Assembly (NCBI GenBank): GCA_022828595.1
Contig: JAKGHH010000004.1
Coordinates: 84,844,270 to 84,908,269 of the forward strand
Source of the DNA: Nelumbo lutea
Lineage: Eukaryota; Streptophyta; Magnoliopsida; Proteales; Nelumbonaceae
Reading direction: 5' to 3'
Length of the DNA: 64,000 nucleotides
Shown here in pieces: positions 46,380-58,055 of this stretch. A program made the position numbers and the translations under genes. The notes under the pieces are model-generated. The model was not told the origin of the DNA. It saw nothing but the letters and a program-made list of their open reading frames with translations, and made no database searches. Position 1 is the first letter of the stretch, and every line of letters begins with the position of its first letter.

Positions 46380-46690
46380 TTTATTGACGTTTACATGTAA
46401 AACACATGATAATATAATATAATAGAACATAAGTGGTCAACTTCCTTTTTCTGCTCCAACTTTTCTTGAATCCAAAGTTTATTAGGGTTTTTAATTTAAT
46501 CTTTTGCCTTTATGTGCATGTAATATTCATGGCCATAATATAAGTGGCCGACCCTTTTATTCAACTGTCTCTTGAATGGTTGAACCACCATTTCCTTAGT
46601 TTATTAGGGTTTTTTTTTTCCTTCAATATATATACATGTAATACACATGAATTCATGAGTGGCCAACCATTTTTATTCCACAACCTTGTC
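46380..46690. repeat. Three diverged tandem units, period about 120 bp
   Basis: The markers acatgtaa / gcatgtaat / acatgtaat recur at about 46393, 46516 and 46633. The markers agtggtcaac, agtggccgac and agtggccaac recur downstream of each, and tttattagggttttt recurs at about 46478 and 46601. The units are old and substituted. Confidence 0.6.
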
Positions 46691-47870
46691 TCTTTAACCA
46701 TCTAATATGGCCTATAACAAGCTCCAATATCGACCAAACCATTTCCTTCTATATCCTTCACAATTTTGTTCCATGCCTTCCACAAATCACAACTACCCAC
46801 TCATTCATCAAATTGAAAAGATAAGCACATAAATCTCGTGGCCATGGACCATGGGCCCTTTTTATGGCTCATAATTCATATCTCTTCTTCTTCTTGTTCT
46901 TCTTTAGATTTGGCATCTATAAATTCAAAAAGTGTCCTTTACTCTTACTTCCGAAGATGTTTACTTATAACTGTTTAAAAACTGTTTCGATGTTGGAACT
47001 ATGAATTATAACTGTTTAGAAATTGTTCATTTAATATCTTAATTAAATTTTGAATAAATGAATTATAAAAAATGACCATAAATTATAAATAGTTTTGTCT
47101 TAGAGATAATATCACATGTAAACGCATGTATACGTTTAATAGTTATATATAAAAGAAGGAAGAAACAAAAAAAACAAACATGGATATTATATCAGGGGAA
47201 CTCAAGAAAAGAGAGAGGTGATTGGGTGGATGACATGGATTGGATTGACAAGAAAAGAAGGGATTGAAAGAGGGCCAAGTAGTTAATGTGGAGAGCAAGC
47301 AATTGCGAGATTTGTTCACTGTGCTGGCACAACCGATGCTGACGATGGACACGTTTGCAAGTATTACATGGGTCCAAGGGTGCGTTTCTCCTTAACACAT
47401 AGACATTCTTTTAGCTGCCATGGGGAAGGGGGGACGTTATCCACATGTATGAGTCCCCACATACACGAAGGCTCAACCCTATCTATGAGGGATGGATTTG
47501 AAGAGGAAAGAGGTGGGGGCCCATTGAACCTAGCTGACAATGTGTCATCCACATCTATAAAGGAAAAAAGCCAATCCTTATGAATGGTCCTTTTGGATTG
47601 TGTCCAACGTTGGGTGGACAGGGTGGTTGTGGGGTCTTAATATGGGTGGATTTGGATGACAAAGATAGCTGCTTTTGTTGTTGGTGATGACATAATTTCA
47701 GTTGGGTAGACCCCAACAAACACAAACTTTTAACAATTTCACCTCTCTCTCTCTCTCTCTTTCTCTCTCCATATTATTTTAGATAAAACTCTGGTATGTT
47801 CTTAGTGGTTATGTGCATTGTGTTTTCATGAAGCCACCAAGAGGTTGTATTTTTTAGAAATTTGAGAGCA

Positions 47871-48346
47871 AGGTTCAAAATTTCAATATACATGAAAAAA
47901 TGTGTATCACACGTTTTAAAGGGATAATTTTCAATTTATTATTAATATAATTTTTATAAATTTCACAGCTTAAATCAAGATACCTGTAATTAAGAAGTAA
48001 AATGGTATTATCCATAGTTTAATAAAAACGACTTAGAAATAGAATCGTTTTGGCCATTGGTTTTTTGGTCGATGGTTCGTTCTGATAAAAATAAAAAAAA
48101 ATAAAAAATAATTAAGAATAAAAAAGTAAAAAACCATTGAATGAATCGATGGGTCAACCGCCTGGGTCAATGGGTTCTTGATTGATTCAACGGTTGCCTA
48201 GATGGTTCCCAGGCCAAATAGTCCGACTGTCCAGATATACATTGATGAATGTATCAGTAGGTTCTTTATCTTCTTTTTAGGGAGCCGGTATAAGGTGTAT
48301 CTACCCCTGAAAGAGGTCATACTGTGATACGTTGCAAAATTTTAAT
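47871..48346. mobile_element. Decayed CAAGGTTC-ended hAT element with another repeat inside
   Basis: The left end caaggttcaaaatttcaata and the right part (gggagccggtataaggtgta, ccctgaaagaggtcat, gatacgttgcaaaatttta) match the family. The middle (about 48035-48240) resembles the GGTTTT-ended hAT-like family (aaccattgaatgaatcgatgg, ggttcccaggccaa). No readable target duplication. Confidence 0.5.
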
Positions 48347-48759
48347 CCTTAATTGAATTTGTTTATATCGTTCAAATGATTTAGCCACTTACATCCACAA
48401 GTCAAAAATAAACCTCCAGCCTTGCCTCACATATTACCAGTTCATCAACTCTATTGTAAAGGATGGACCGGAGATAAAACATGCGGGTTGGGCAATTTAT
48501 CATGAATGAAAATATCAGTTTTTTATATAAGGGAAAATCTACGATGCAAGAAAGATATGGTTTCTTAAGAGTTTTGACCAATCAAAATTCACCCATAAAT
48601 TTTGATAAATAACACTTAATTGACTATCATGTTTATGATACAGTTGATTGGTCAGAAGTTTTTTGAATATCATATCTTTTTGGTATTAGAGTCAAACCCT
48701 ATATATACACATGGGATTATATGGGGCTCACACCTTATACATGTGGAGCTTAATAATTG

Positions 48760-48936
48760 GAGACCACATCTGCGCCCCACAATGCCCCACCACACATCAT
48801 CACAGTGTATTGGAAACATCTCCCTATGATGTACCAGAGTCAATGATATCATCATTGGGAGATGCTCTCAATACATGGCAGAGATGTGCTGTGGGGCATA
48901 GTGGGGCGAGACGTTGTGGGGTGGAGATGCGAATTC
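48760..48936. mobile_element. Hairpin Mutator-like MITE, copy D
   Basis: The ends are gagaccacatctgcgccc and gggtggagatgcgaattc. The 9-bp flanks are taataattg (48751-48759) and tagtaattg (48937-48945), eight of nine. The arms contain ccccacaatgccccacca, attggaaacatctcccta and their inverses. Confidence 0.85.
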
Positions 48937-49084
48937 TAGTAATTGATTACCAACGTACTACTGTACACAACTTTGTCTCCAGCCAATCTGAACTCATTGT
49001 AAAAAAGGTGTAACCCTTTGGATTGCAAATCTCGAACCCCGTTCAACTTTTACTAGGTAATTTTCACCAACAGTTAGGCCTCGA

Positions 49085-49430
49085 TTGACTAATTGGACCC
49101 CAGATCTTTTATTCACAACACACTACTTCTATGAATTGGGAATATCTCCTCTTCCAGAATACCATGTAAGAGGATGAAATGTTCCCCATATGTGACTGCA
49201 TATTAGAGACCAGATCTTCTCCTCACACCTAACGCCTTACAAATGCCTTACACGCACATTCTATCATGCATTGAGAATATCTCCTGTACTTATTGATTAT
49301 TATTCATGGGAGATGTTCCCAATGCATGGTAGATGTACCTGTGAGATGCCTATTTGTGAGGGGCACATCCTGTCACACGATGTTACTGTGGGTAGATGTG
49401 GGCACGCAGGAGATTCGGGCTCGACTAACT
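49085..49430. repeat. Nested or rearranged hairpin MITE copies (gatctcct subfamily)
   Basis: It contains several partial copies: ccagatcttttattcac, agaccagatcttctcctcac, tattcatgggagatgttccc and cacgcaggagattcggg, in mixed order. The parts match the bounded copies at 49501 and 54220. No single pair of ends has a matching 9-mer. Confidence 0.5.
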
Positions 49431-49500
49431 GGGTAATGTGATGGGACCATTGTAACTGTCCTTGTAACAGTCATTATATTGTGGGAGGGTAATGAGAAAA

Positions 49501-49626
49501 GATTCCAGATCTCCTGCCCACACCTACCCACAATATACCACTCCAGATCTCCTGCATAATACTATGCAGAGGATGAAATGTTCTCCATGTGTGACCATAA
49601 TAAACGTGGGCAAGAGATCCGAGCTC
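49501..49626. mobile_element. Hairpin Mutator-like MITE, gatctcct subfamily
   Basis: The ends are gattccagatctcctgccc and, as reverse complement, gagctcggatctcttgccc. The 9-bp flanks are atgagaaaa (49492-49500) and gtgagaaaa (49627-49635), eight of nine. 126 bp; no coding capacity. Confidence 0.8.
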
Positions 49627-49974
49627 GTGAGAAAATGGTCCATGCATGACTGTTACGCAATCTCTGAAACAAATAGTTGTAACCTTATAAGTGAGTTCAA
49701 CATCGGGTACAGGTTTTATGTATTTCGGGGGCCCATGTGTGGTCCACTTTATTGCTTGTACCTGGGTGAAATGAAAGAGACGATATGAAATAAGCGCAGA
49801 AGAGATCTGTTATCATCTAGCTCCGACAATGTGTAATTGCAGAATCCGAATTAACTGAACGCTTAAGGGGGCGTTTTACAACATGAAAATTTTTTCTATG
49901 ATTTTTGCTTTCATTTGTTTTTGAGATGGTTACGTTAGAAAAAAATAAAAAAATATTTTTGAATTCTATTTTTG

Positions 49975-50060
49975 TTTTAAAAACATATAGAGTATAAAAT
50001 CATATATTTTGTATGTATTTGTATTGTACATATTTGTATTTATATTCCTCTAAAACTGAG
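49975..50060. repeat. Partial GGCTNAGTTT-family MITE
   Basis: The right half is intact (tacatatttgtatttatatt, aaaactgagcct). The left arm is short or lost. Recognised only by similarity to the copies at 44227 and 54771. Confidence 0.45.
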
Positions 50061-50069
50061 CCTAAAGTG

Positions 50070-51440
50070 AAAAACAAGTTGGATTTGTTTAAAAAAAAAT
50101 GCATGTTTTTGGGACCAACAAAAACAAATCTTCTAGCATAGAAATTATTTGATTTGTAAAGCTTAATGTTGAATAATCAGTTGAAAACATGTTTTTGAAA
50201 TCAGATTCAAGAACATGTCTTTTGTTTCAGTTTTGAAAATAAAAGAAAAATGTATACAACCAAGAACATGTTTCTTGTGTTTTTGTTTTAAGAAAACATA
50301 TGTTTTCAAACAAGATTGTTTTGATTCTTTTTGGAATGTATAACAAGAAAAACAATTCAAGTTGTAGAATGCCCCTTAGTTGTAGAATTAAATGTTTGTG
50401 ATTTTCACATGTATTTTATGACTAGTGTGAAGCATTATTATTGATTTACATTACGTTGAAATGTTGATTCCTTTGGCTAATTAAGTATGCATTTGGTTCC
50501 GTGGGCATTTATGGATAGGCCGTTTATTTGTAATTTTTCACTTTAAACATTTCCTATTTTTGTTGTTTGGTTGGTTTCACTTAAAACATTTTTTATTCTC
50601 CACATAAGATTAATACTCATTAAAGTGTGCCACATCAGCATTTGGTTTCAAGAAATACTGGGGCATTGGGGGAAATAAGAATTTGGCGTTTCTCCGAATG
50701 TCGCATGCACAAAAATTAAAGTGTTTCAATTTTCTATTATTTATTTGATAAACGGTGAAAACAAACAGTTGTTTCATTTTACTTCATCTACAATAAATGT
50801 TAACACTCATGTGGCGCTAATGTAGCAACGTTTTATAATAATCGCTCGAAGAACAAAACACAGCCTAAACTTATCTATTACCAGTGAAAATTTTGTTTAA
50901 AATGACAACCGCGAAATCTGAACCAAGAAAAAAAATGATTTGACAAAAACTTGTAAGTTATAATCAATGAAAACAGAGAATTTTATAGCTCTATAGAACA
51001 AGTGAAATGCATCCTGACCGTGAACTGAGGTAAAATTTACGGAGAGCATGTGATTTATAAGGAGAGAGGACTACTAGTAGTGGGGGGCTGGAATTCAGAA
51101 TTCTATATCGGGTGTATCCTTACTTCGGGTATGAAAAAAGCATAAGATGCTATTTATCAAAATTCGCCAGAAAATTTGATTGGTCAAAGATTTTCCTGCA
51201 TGTGTCTATGTATCCCACGTCATAGTACATTAGTACTTTTTTTGTCGGCAAGATAAAGTCACTTTATATTATATTCAAAAAAAAAAAAATTGTGGTGAGT
51301 ACTTAGTACTACTAGTGCCAAAGTTGTCTGTTATCATTGTACTTACAAGGAAGTTGGAAAATCATGTCCGTCAGCAATAGTTTTGTTTTATAATCTGATG
51401 AATGACTTAGACCTTTAGAACCATGTGATGAAACCAGTTG
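50070..51440. other. Intergenic stretch, nothing recognised
   Basis: AT-rich, without gene or bounded element. A local duplication of agaacatgtttttg-like words occurs near 50180-50310. Confidence 0.4.
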
Positions 51441-51459
51441 ACCCATTTACACTTATCGG

Positions 51460-51919
51460 TAGGCCTGTTCATGGGCCGGATAGTTTGATCGGTCGGTCTG
51501 GTTTGATTCGTTTTAAGTCAGATTTAGACATAATTTTAAGCTTGTAGATTTAGTTGTTTTTTTTTAAGTTCGACTAAAGTTCAAGTGTGATTTAATAATA
51601 TATTTTATTTAATTATATATATAGTATTTTTTTATTTATTTATCTTTTCTTTTTTCAAATAATAGTGAGATTTTTTATTATTTTTGAATTTTAAAGGTTT
51701 TTAATATAAACAAAACACTTTTTTATTAAATAAGAAATTATATTTTTCAAATTTCTGATTGAATTTGGACTCAGGCTCAGGTCTAAGTTTCGAGCTTTAT
51801 ATGAGGGTCAGACTCGGGCTCAAGACCTAAGCCCGATAGTTGGGCCAGGCTCATGCTTGAGCCTTAATGTATTCTGTTGATACGTAAACAAAGCCCAGCC
51901 CAACCCATGGACATGTCTA
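51460..51919. mobile_element. Non-autonomous hAT element, GGGCCGGG-ended family, copy 3
   Basis: The ends are taggcctgttcatgggccgg and tagacatgtccatgggttgg (reverse complement). The interior shares gactcgggct- and gcccag-rich sub-ends with the copies at 1084 and 11102. The flanking 8-mers cttatcgg and cttactag match only in part (five of eight), so this is probably the oldest copy. Confidence 0.7.
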
Positions 51920-51924
51920 CTTAC

Positions 51925-53380
51925 TAGGTCATTGGAGCATAGTTGACGATGAAATTATTGTTCCTTGCAGGAAGATGGTAAGTGCCTTTTTTTTTTCTTG
52001 TATTTGGTGATAAGTCCACAATACTTATAACCCCTTCCCCAAAGTTGATGGTAATGGGTCCAATTTTCTATGTATATTTGGAACACATAAGTTAACATAC
52101 CAATGGAATCACCCTTCAGTCTATAGTGTAAGTGTCAGTTGGATGCATATATGCACTCTGGTTCAGTTTTGTAGACATTTAATGAGCATGAATTTATGTA
52201 TTGAAGATGATTGTAATTACGAATTTCATGACATATTTATATTTAAAACATGAGCAAAATTTGTATTCAAAATTAATCAATGTAAATGAGTGGATTCTGG
52301 TTTTGGGATCCGATTGAAAATCATTTGGAGAGAGTATGAAATTTAAATTAATAATTAATAATAATAAAATGAATAAAAATTTTAGGGATTTTTACGATTC
52401 TGTCCATTTCAGAATTGGGAATTTTTTTTTTCCAAATGTATTTATACCTTGTTCCCCTATAAACACCATCCCGCCTTAAATTTGACCTTTCTCCCTTATA
52501 TTGGCCCAAATTGTACAATTGTATTATGAATGCTGAAGTGGAGTGAACGATAAAAACACCATGACTATATTGCAAAACTAAACCAATTTTTCATTTTTGT
52601 GAGAAATACCAATCAACTATGAGATTAAAGTAAAGGTTGCCAACGTTTTTTTTTTTTTTTTACTTGTTTAATTTTTTTGGTTGTGGTGGACCAGTTGTTG
52701 GATTTTTCTCTTTTATTTTTCTTTAATGAATGGATTTTTTTTTCCAACTCGACCCACATGACCCACCAGATTAGGGTTTGGACTATGGATTGAGAACTTT
52801 CAAAGACTCGGATTCTGAGTATATGATGCAGGGAATTCCAGACCAAGTGGCACCGCTTTGGATAAGTTGACCCGTGACTGATGGGCCCACCCTTAATTTG
52901 GTGACGTCATGTACCAAGAAGCATCTTGAGTACTCTGATCTGATGGATAACCGTTGAATTTTCATCATGGGCTTCATGAATCATGACCAGGCCTATGAGA
53001 TCCATGAGCCTTAGAGTCCATCAGGAAAAGCGAAAAAAAAAAGAGAGAGAGAAAAGAGCTCTGAAATTTTGGAAATCCTATCACACATGAGGATAATTAT
53101 TGCTGTCTGCCATCTCCAGTGGTTGGGCCAATAATCCTTCGGTCACTTGATCCAAAAAATCATACATGGCAATTCCGAGACGCTACATCCCTACTCATCA
53201 CACACTCAAACAAACACACAAAAAGGACAGAAATTCTAAGAAAAATGTAATAAATATGTGAAGCTCTGCTCTCTTCCCTCATTTTGTTTTATATGTTTCA
53301 ACAGTAGCACTATTATTTAGTGATTTATGTGGTCCATTTGAGCAATTTACTGAATTTTGTTAAAGAAATATATTATCATG
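51925..53380. other. Intergenic stretch, nothing recognised
   Basis: No supported gene. The text at 52740-53030 is less AT-rich (gacccacatgacccacc, ctgatgggcccaccc) but shows no known domain in any frame. Confidence 0.4.
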
Positions 53381-53381
<1 letters not shown>

Positions 53382-53430
<49 letters not shown>

Positions 53431-53452
53431 TGATGATGATGATGATGATGAT
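53382..53452. repeat. Compound microsatellite (AAT)n(GAT)n
   Basis: AAT units run to about 53428 and pass directly into about eight GAT units. Confidence 0.95.
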
Positions 53453-53759
53453 AATGCTGATAATGTTAGGACTTGATTAATAATTAGATTGGTTATAGTT
53501 CTTCCTTGTTTTGAACTGATTTAGACCAAAATTGATTATTTTGTTAATAATATATAAAGATTTCTTAATTTTCTTATCACTTTTATTATATTTTATATCT
53601 TAAAAGACAAACTTGATAGATAATTTTAGTTAAAAACACTTAATTTATTAACATATAAATAATATACTATTTTACTGTCATTTTTATTAAGGTGATATTA
53701 TGAAAAAACAAGCTTTAATTTAATTATTTATATAAATAATTATATGTGTTAGTATTATC

Positions 53760-53898
53760 AGGTCTATTTGGTCAGACCCGATTATCCTAATTATTAATCG
53801 GGACAGTTCTGGTCTGTGATTTTTCCTTATTAGTAATCAGTTTGGGAGTGGGACACACTGTTTGAACCTAGACCTGCGACCCATTGACAGCCCTATGA
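53760..53898. repeat. Solo end of a TAGGGCTGTCAATGGG-type hAT element
   Basis: The right end as reverse complement is tagggctgtcaatgggtcg, a common plant hAT terminus. It is followed inward by ggtctgac / gggtctga-like words. No left partner end was found, so it is a fragment. Confidence 0.45.
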
Positions 53899-54219
53899 AC
53901 AACTAAGCAATAGTCCATAACCGAGGATTGTTATATGGCATCCTTTCAAATACGGAGGCATGACATCAAACCCCTTTCTGTGGCAAGGTTAATGGACCTC
54001 ACGTGCACCCTACTCTGTCTCCACCCCTTAATTCGCCCTACAATGTGCAACATGTAATACTCCCCACTTCTCACACATACACACGGAAAAAAAATTGTAA
54101 AAAAAAAAAAAAAAACACTAAGCAATGTTCATGTACCACCCAAAATTGCTCCAGAATTTCATCTCACTATCCCCTCTTAATGGGGCAAATTTGATCCCCA
54201 AAAGCCTTGCCAATCTATA

Positions 54220-54377
54220 TCGGGATCTGTTCCTCACAAATGGGCGCCTCACATGCACATCCGCCGTGCATTGGAAACATCTTCTGTGAATAATAACAAA
54301 TAAGTACGGGAGATGTTCACAATGTATGATAGGATGTGTGTGTGATGCACCAGGTTTAAGGAGCAGATCCGGTCTCC
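54220..54377. mobile_element. Hairpin Mutator-like MITE, gatctcct subfamily, second bounded copy
   Basis: The ends are tcgggatctgttcctcac and ggagaccggatctgctcc (reverse complement). The 9-bp flanks are caatctata (54211-54219) and caatccata (54378-54386), eight of nine. The arms hold cattggaaacatcttctgtg and its inverse, with a loop of gaataataacaaataagtac. Confidence 0.78.
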
Positions 54378-54558
54378 CAATCCATAGGGTCCTCTAATTG
54401 GTGAATAAAGCCTTCTCTTTAGGTATGTTGAAGATTGAGGTGGCCAATCCATGGGGTCCTCTAGTTGGTGAACAGATTGGATAGGCCACCTCATTAGTCA
54501 TCCCTCCACTTGGCGATATGGGAAATCTTGTAGGGAAGCTCCCTACTCGATTTGTTTA

Positions 54559-54675
54559 GGCTATGTTTGGTTTGAAGGAAAAGGTAGGGAAATGAAAGCA
54601 AAGGCAGGGAAACCTGTGCAGACTTTGTATGGGTTTCCCTATCTTTCCATACCTTTTCTTTCAAACCAAACTCCT
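54559..54675. mobile_element. Tourist-like palindromic MITE, GGCTATGTTTGG family, copy 1
   Basis: The left arm ggctatgtttggtttgaagg and the right arm (ccataccttttctttcaaac, then caaactcc) are inverse repeats carrying the shared aaaaggtagggaaa words. The left flank is tta and the right flank ttg. A second copy is at 58393-58522. Confidence 0.6.
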
Positions 54676-54700
54676 TGAACCAACAATAGAACACTACTCT

Positions 54701-54929
54701 TTGTATTTGTATTCCTTCCTAACTGAACCTGAAGCATCTCTCAAAAATTAAGAAACTGTGTCGTTAGAAAGGCTCAGTTTGGAAAGAGTATAAATACAAA
54801 TATGTATAATGTAAAATCTTGTATTTTATATTATTTTATATGTATTGGCACTGACATATTTGTATTTGTATTCCTTCCAAACTGAACCTGAAGCATCTCT
54901 CAAAAATTAAGAAACTATATTGTTAGAAA
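54701..54929. repeat. Direct duplication of MITE end plus flank, with a GGCTNAGTTT MITE between
   Basis: 54701-54770 and 54860-54929 are about 70-bp direct repeats. Each begins with the right end of the MITE (ttgtatttgtattcct...ctgaacc) and continues into the same flank (gaagcatctctcaaaaatta). The complete MITE is 54771-54888. The arrangement suggests duplication by unequal recombination. Confidence 0.7.
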
Positions 54930-55019
54930 ACTAGGTAAATTAACCTACCATGTTGACTCAATACTTGTAAGCTATCACACAAGAGATTGGGATTAAGAAA
55001 ATGTGGAGAGAGTGAATTA

Positions 55020-55216
55020 TATGCCAATGGTAGATGGAGAAAGTGCAAATACAAAGTTTGAATACCATATAGAAGGTTTTGCACTGAACATATTTGCATT
55101 TGCTGTCTTTCTAAATATGTGAAGTGCAAAACCTTGTATTTTGTATTATTTTTTATACATTTATTTGTACTGTACATATTTGTATTTGTACTCTTTCTAT
55201 TTCTAAACTGAGCCTT
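55020..55216. mobile_element. GGCTNAGTTT-family MITE, composite copy
   Basis: Two stretches with tgcaaatacaaa / gtgcaaaaccttgtatttt / catatttgtatttgtact words follow each other, the second ending tctaaactgagcc. It looks like one copy inserted in or fused with another. Boundaries are approximate. Confidence 0.45.
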
Positions 55217-55799
55217 AGACTCTGCTCTAAATGTTCAATAACTTATAAACATTTGACATTCATCATTGGTACTACATTCTTTTCTTATAAGAAGAAAAGG
55301 AAAAAAAAAAAAGAAAGAAGAGAAAAAAAAGGATTGGCCCCTTAGTTATTTATTGGGTAATTAAACCATCTACCTGAGTCCATCAATAATTGTGGTTTGG
55401 TTTTCTCCTGAAGATCATAATGTAATGAAAAACAATATTTTAAAAAGCAATTTAAAAATGGAATTGTTTTTCCTGGCAGGGTCAGCAGTTCAACCATCTG
55501 AGTGAAACGGGTCATCCTGTGACATCATAAATCATATAATAAAAACATAAAAAATGTATTAAAACATTAAACAAACATAAATTTTGCACAAAAAGTGGGT
55601 ATGGATACAGAATCCTGGCTCGTTGATGGATCAATTGGTCCAACTGGGTGGATCAACTATGGGTTGGAAACATTGATATTGAGGACTGTACATGTGGACA
55701 ATCCCTTAGTCTCAGATACCATTTTGCCCCATTTGTGTTGCTTGAATCTGCAACCTCTACAACAAAATGAAGGCATTTGCCTCTGCACCAAGTAAAGAA

Positions 55800-55910
55800 T
55801 TGGAATCTGCTCCTCACATCGACCCACACAACCACATCCCATTGTGTATTAGGAACATCTCCCATGAATAATGACATATAAGTATGGGAGATGTTTCTGA
55901 TGTGCGGTTG
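55800..55910. repeat. Truncated hairpin Mutator-like MITE
   Basis: The left end ggaatctgctcctcac and the core gtgtattaggaacatctccc with its inverse gggagatgtttctgatgtgc are present. The right end is missing, so it has no target duplication. Confidence 0.6.
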
Positions 55911-56171
55911 GTACGTTTCTTTCATTGTAATGAAAGAAATGTTTTATTATTATTGTTATTATTATTATTATTACTATTACTATTTATTTTGAAGCATTAT
56001 TATTAGTTGAATCCTAAAGAAGGCATGTAACATGGCCGCTCGACATAGAATTAAACAAAGAAAAAGATTCTAACACATATCCAAGGTCACAAAAGACTCT
56101 TAAGAAGAATAAAGAGGGTGATAACCTAATGCTACTGATTAACCATAATGTCAACACAAACTTGGCCAACT

Positions 56172-56573
56172 AGTAACTCTGAGCCGAGCTTTTTATGAGC
56201 TGTTCGAGCTCGGTTGAAACTGAGCTAAATCTCGAGCCCAATTCATTGGCTTGATTATTAAATGAGTCGAGCTCGAGCCTATTAGAGCTCATCTCGTGAG
56301 CCAGCTCGAATATTATATATATATATATAAAATAAAAATATTATAATTATTAATTATTATAATTCTTAAATTTTTAAATATCAAATAAAAAATATTTTTA
56401 TATAATTTTTTATTTTTATAAAATATTTTATTTTTATAAAATATTTTTTCTCAAAATCGAGCTCGAGCTTATGAATTTTTTACTCGAGCCGAGCTCGAGC
56501 TCAAAGTTCTGGCTCGAACCAAGTTCAAGCTCGAGCCTCATACTATTCGGCTCGGCTCAGCTCAAATTCACCC
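56172..56573. mobile_element. Damaged TAGGGGTGAA-ended hAT element, gagctcg-rich
   Basis: The right end as reverse complement is taggggtgaatttgagctga. The sub-ends are dense in gagctcgag / ctcggctc words, and the centre is AT-rich. It is the same family as 38061-38648. The left terminus is altered (tagtaactctgagccgag) and the 8-mers do not match. Confidence 0.55.
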
Positions 56574-56575
56574 CT

Positions 56576-56717
56576 ACCCCACAATGTCCCACAACACATC
56601 CCCGCTGTATATTGGGAACCTCTCCTGATGATAATATAAAAAATGATATGATGTCATCATCGGGACATGCTCCTAATACACGACGGGGATGTGCTATGGG
56701 ACGTTGTGGGGGGCTGA
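56576..56717. mobile_element. Hairpin Mutator-like MITE, copy E, left end lost
   Basis: It starts abruptly at ccccacaatgtcccacaaca next to the hAT end at 56573 and runs to the intact right end ggctgatttgaactc. The arms match copies A-D. The left about 16 bp, including the terminus, are gone, so no target duplication can be read. Confidence 0.7.
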
Positions 56718-56917
56718 TTTGAACTCAATTCATGTGGCATTGTGGTGTTCTACCTAAACTTAACAATATCAATACCTATTTTTATTTCTCTTGTTTTGGA
56801 ATGAATTGATGTAGACTGCAAAGGAAAAGATGAATGGGAAGAGAAATAAGGGGAAAAGCAAAAGAAAGAAAAAGGATGAGAGAGCATATGTGCATGTGTA
56901 TAGAGTATAACTGTTTA

Positions 56918-58055
56918 GGCTCCCTTTGGTTTGTGGGATGGGGATGAGAAAAAGGAAATATTTCAAAAATATTCCCTTTTCTATTATTTGATTTGAGGGA
57001 AATAGAGGGATGGGATGAGAAAAATGTGAGATGTCAGATCCCAAAATTGTGGATTTGGGGTCACACCAAAGTCATGTGACCCTGGTGGAAAAACTTAAGA
57101 AATCACTGTTACCATCGAACTGAGGAGAGAGAGAGAGAATTGAGAAAAAGAGGGAGAAAATCTGTGTGAGAGAGAGAGAGAGTATTGAGAGACTGAGATA
57201 GAAAGGGAGAAAGTCTAGAGAGAGAGCATAAGAAGGGGAGGGCTCCGGTGGTTTCCCTTTGAAAGGTTGTGCTAGGAGTAGAGAGAGACTCTCAGGTAGA
57301 GGCTAGGGGCTCTTAGTTCAGGCGAGAGAAGAGACGGTTAGAGAGAGAAAGAGGGATTGTGCTAAAGGAAGGTTTTCATTGTCTTCAACCTGGTAGCAAA
57401 CACATAGTCCAATGGAGGGTGCTGAGATCGTATTTCCCAAACCGCACTTCAAGCCTCTCTCTCGCTGCTGCAGCTAGTTGTAGTGGCAAAGACGTTCGAT
57501 AGAGGACTAACGAATTACTACAGCTAGTTCAAGCCTCTCTCTCACTGTTTCACCAACGGCTCTGGTAGTCTAGTATACTTCCTTCGCCGCCGACAAAGAC
57601 GTTTGACAAAGGACTAACGAAAGAAGAAAAGGATGGAGAGAGATGATGAACAGTGTTACCTGTTAGTCTGAACTACTGTCTCTGGCGGCACTGTCTGAAG
57701 GTAGGAAATGATGAGCAGTGCTTGTCCGAAGGTAGGAATTACTACAACTAGTTCAAGCCTTTCTCTCACTGTTTCACCAACGGCTCTGGTACTCTAGTAT
57801 ACTTCCTTCGCCGCCGACAAAGACATTTGACAAAGGACTAACGAAAGGAGAAGAGGAGGGAGGGAGATGATGAACAGTGTTACCTGTTAGTCTAAACTAA
57901 TGTCTTTGGCGGCATTGTCCGAAGGTAGGAAATGATGAGCAGTGCTTTTCCATTGTTTTCTCATATATAAAACCAAACAATAGAAGTGTAAATTTTTACA
58001 CTTTCCCATCCCATCTTTTCCCATCCCACCCAAATCTTCTCACAAACCAAACGGA
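56918..58055. mobile_element. PIF/Harbinger-like element with internal tandem repeat, 1.1 kb
   Basis: The ends are ggctccctttggtttgtggg and tccgtttggtttgtgagaag (reverse complement). The 3-bp target duplication TTA is on both sides (56915-56917 and 58056-58058). Sub-ends with gggatggg words are shared. The interior has GA-rich microsatellite text (57120-57360), then unusually GC-rich tandem units (57512-57959). No transposase frame is visible. Confidence 0.6.
57512..57959. repeat. Two tandem 224-bp units inside the PIF-like element
   Basis: Unit 1 (57512-57735) and unit 2 (57736-57959) align along their full length with few differences. Shared landmarks: tcaccaacggctctggta, cttccttcgccgccgacaaa, gatgatgaacagtgttacct. 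A third, shorter and more diverged unit precedes them (from about 57441). The content is not AT-rich like the rest of the region. Neither coding nor RNA function is evident. Confidence 0.8.

Larger units (their letters stand above)
43151..47860. other. Long intergenic stretch with small repeats only
   Basis: No supported gene. It contains CT-rich microsatellites (about 43528-43543 and 47742-47770), a small MITE (44227-44334) and a decayed tandem repeat (46380-46690). Short open frames here show no family motif. A slightly GC-rich patch at 44800-45180 with gcatgcat palindromes is unexplained. Confidence 0.4.
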
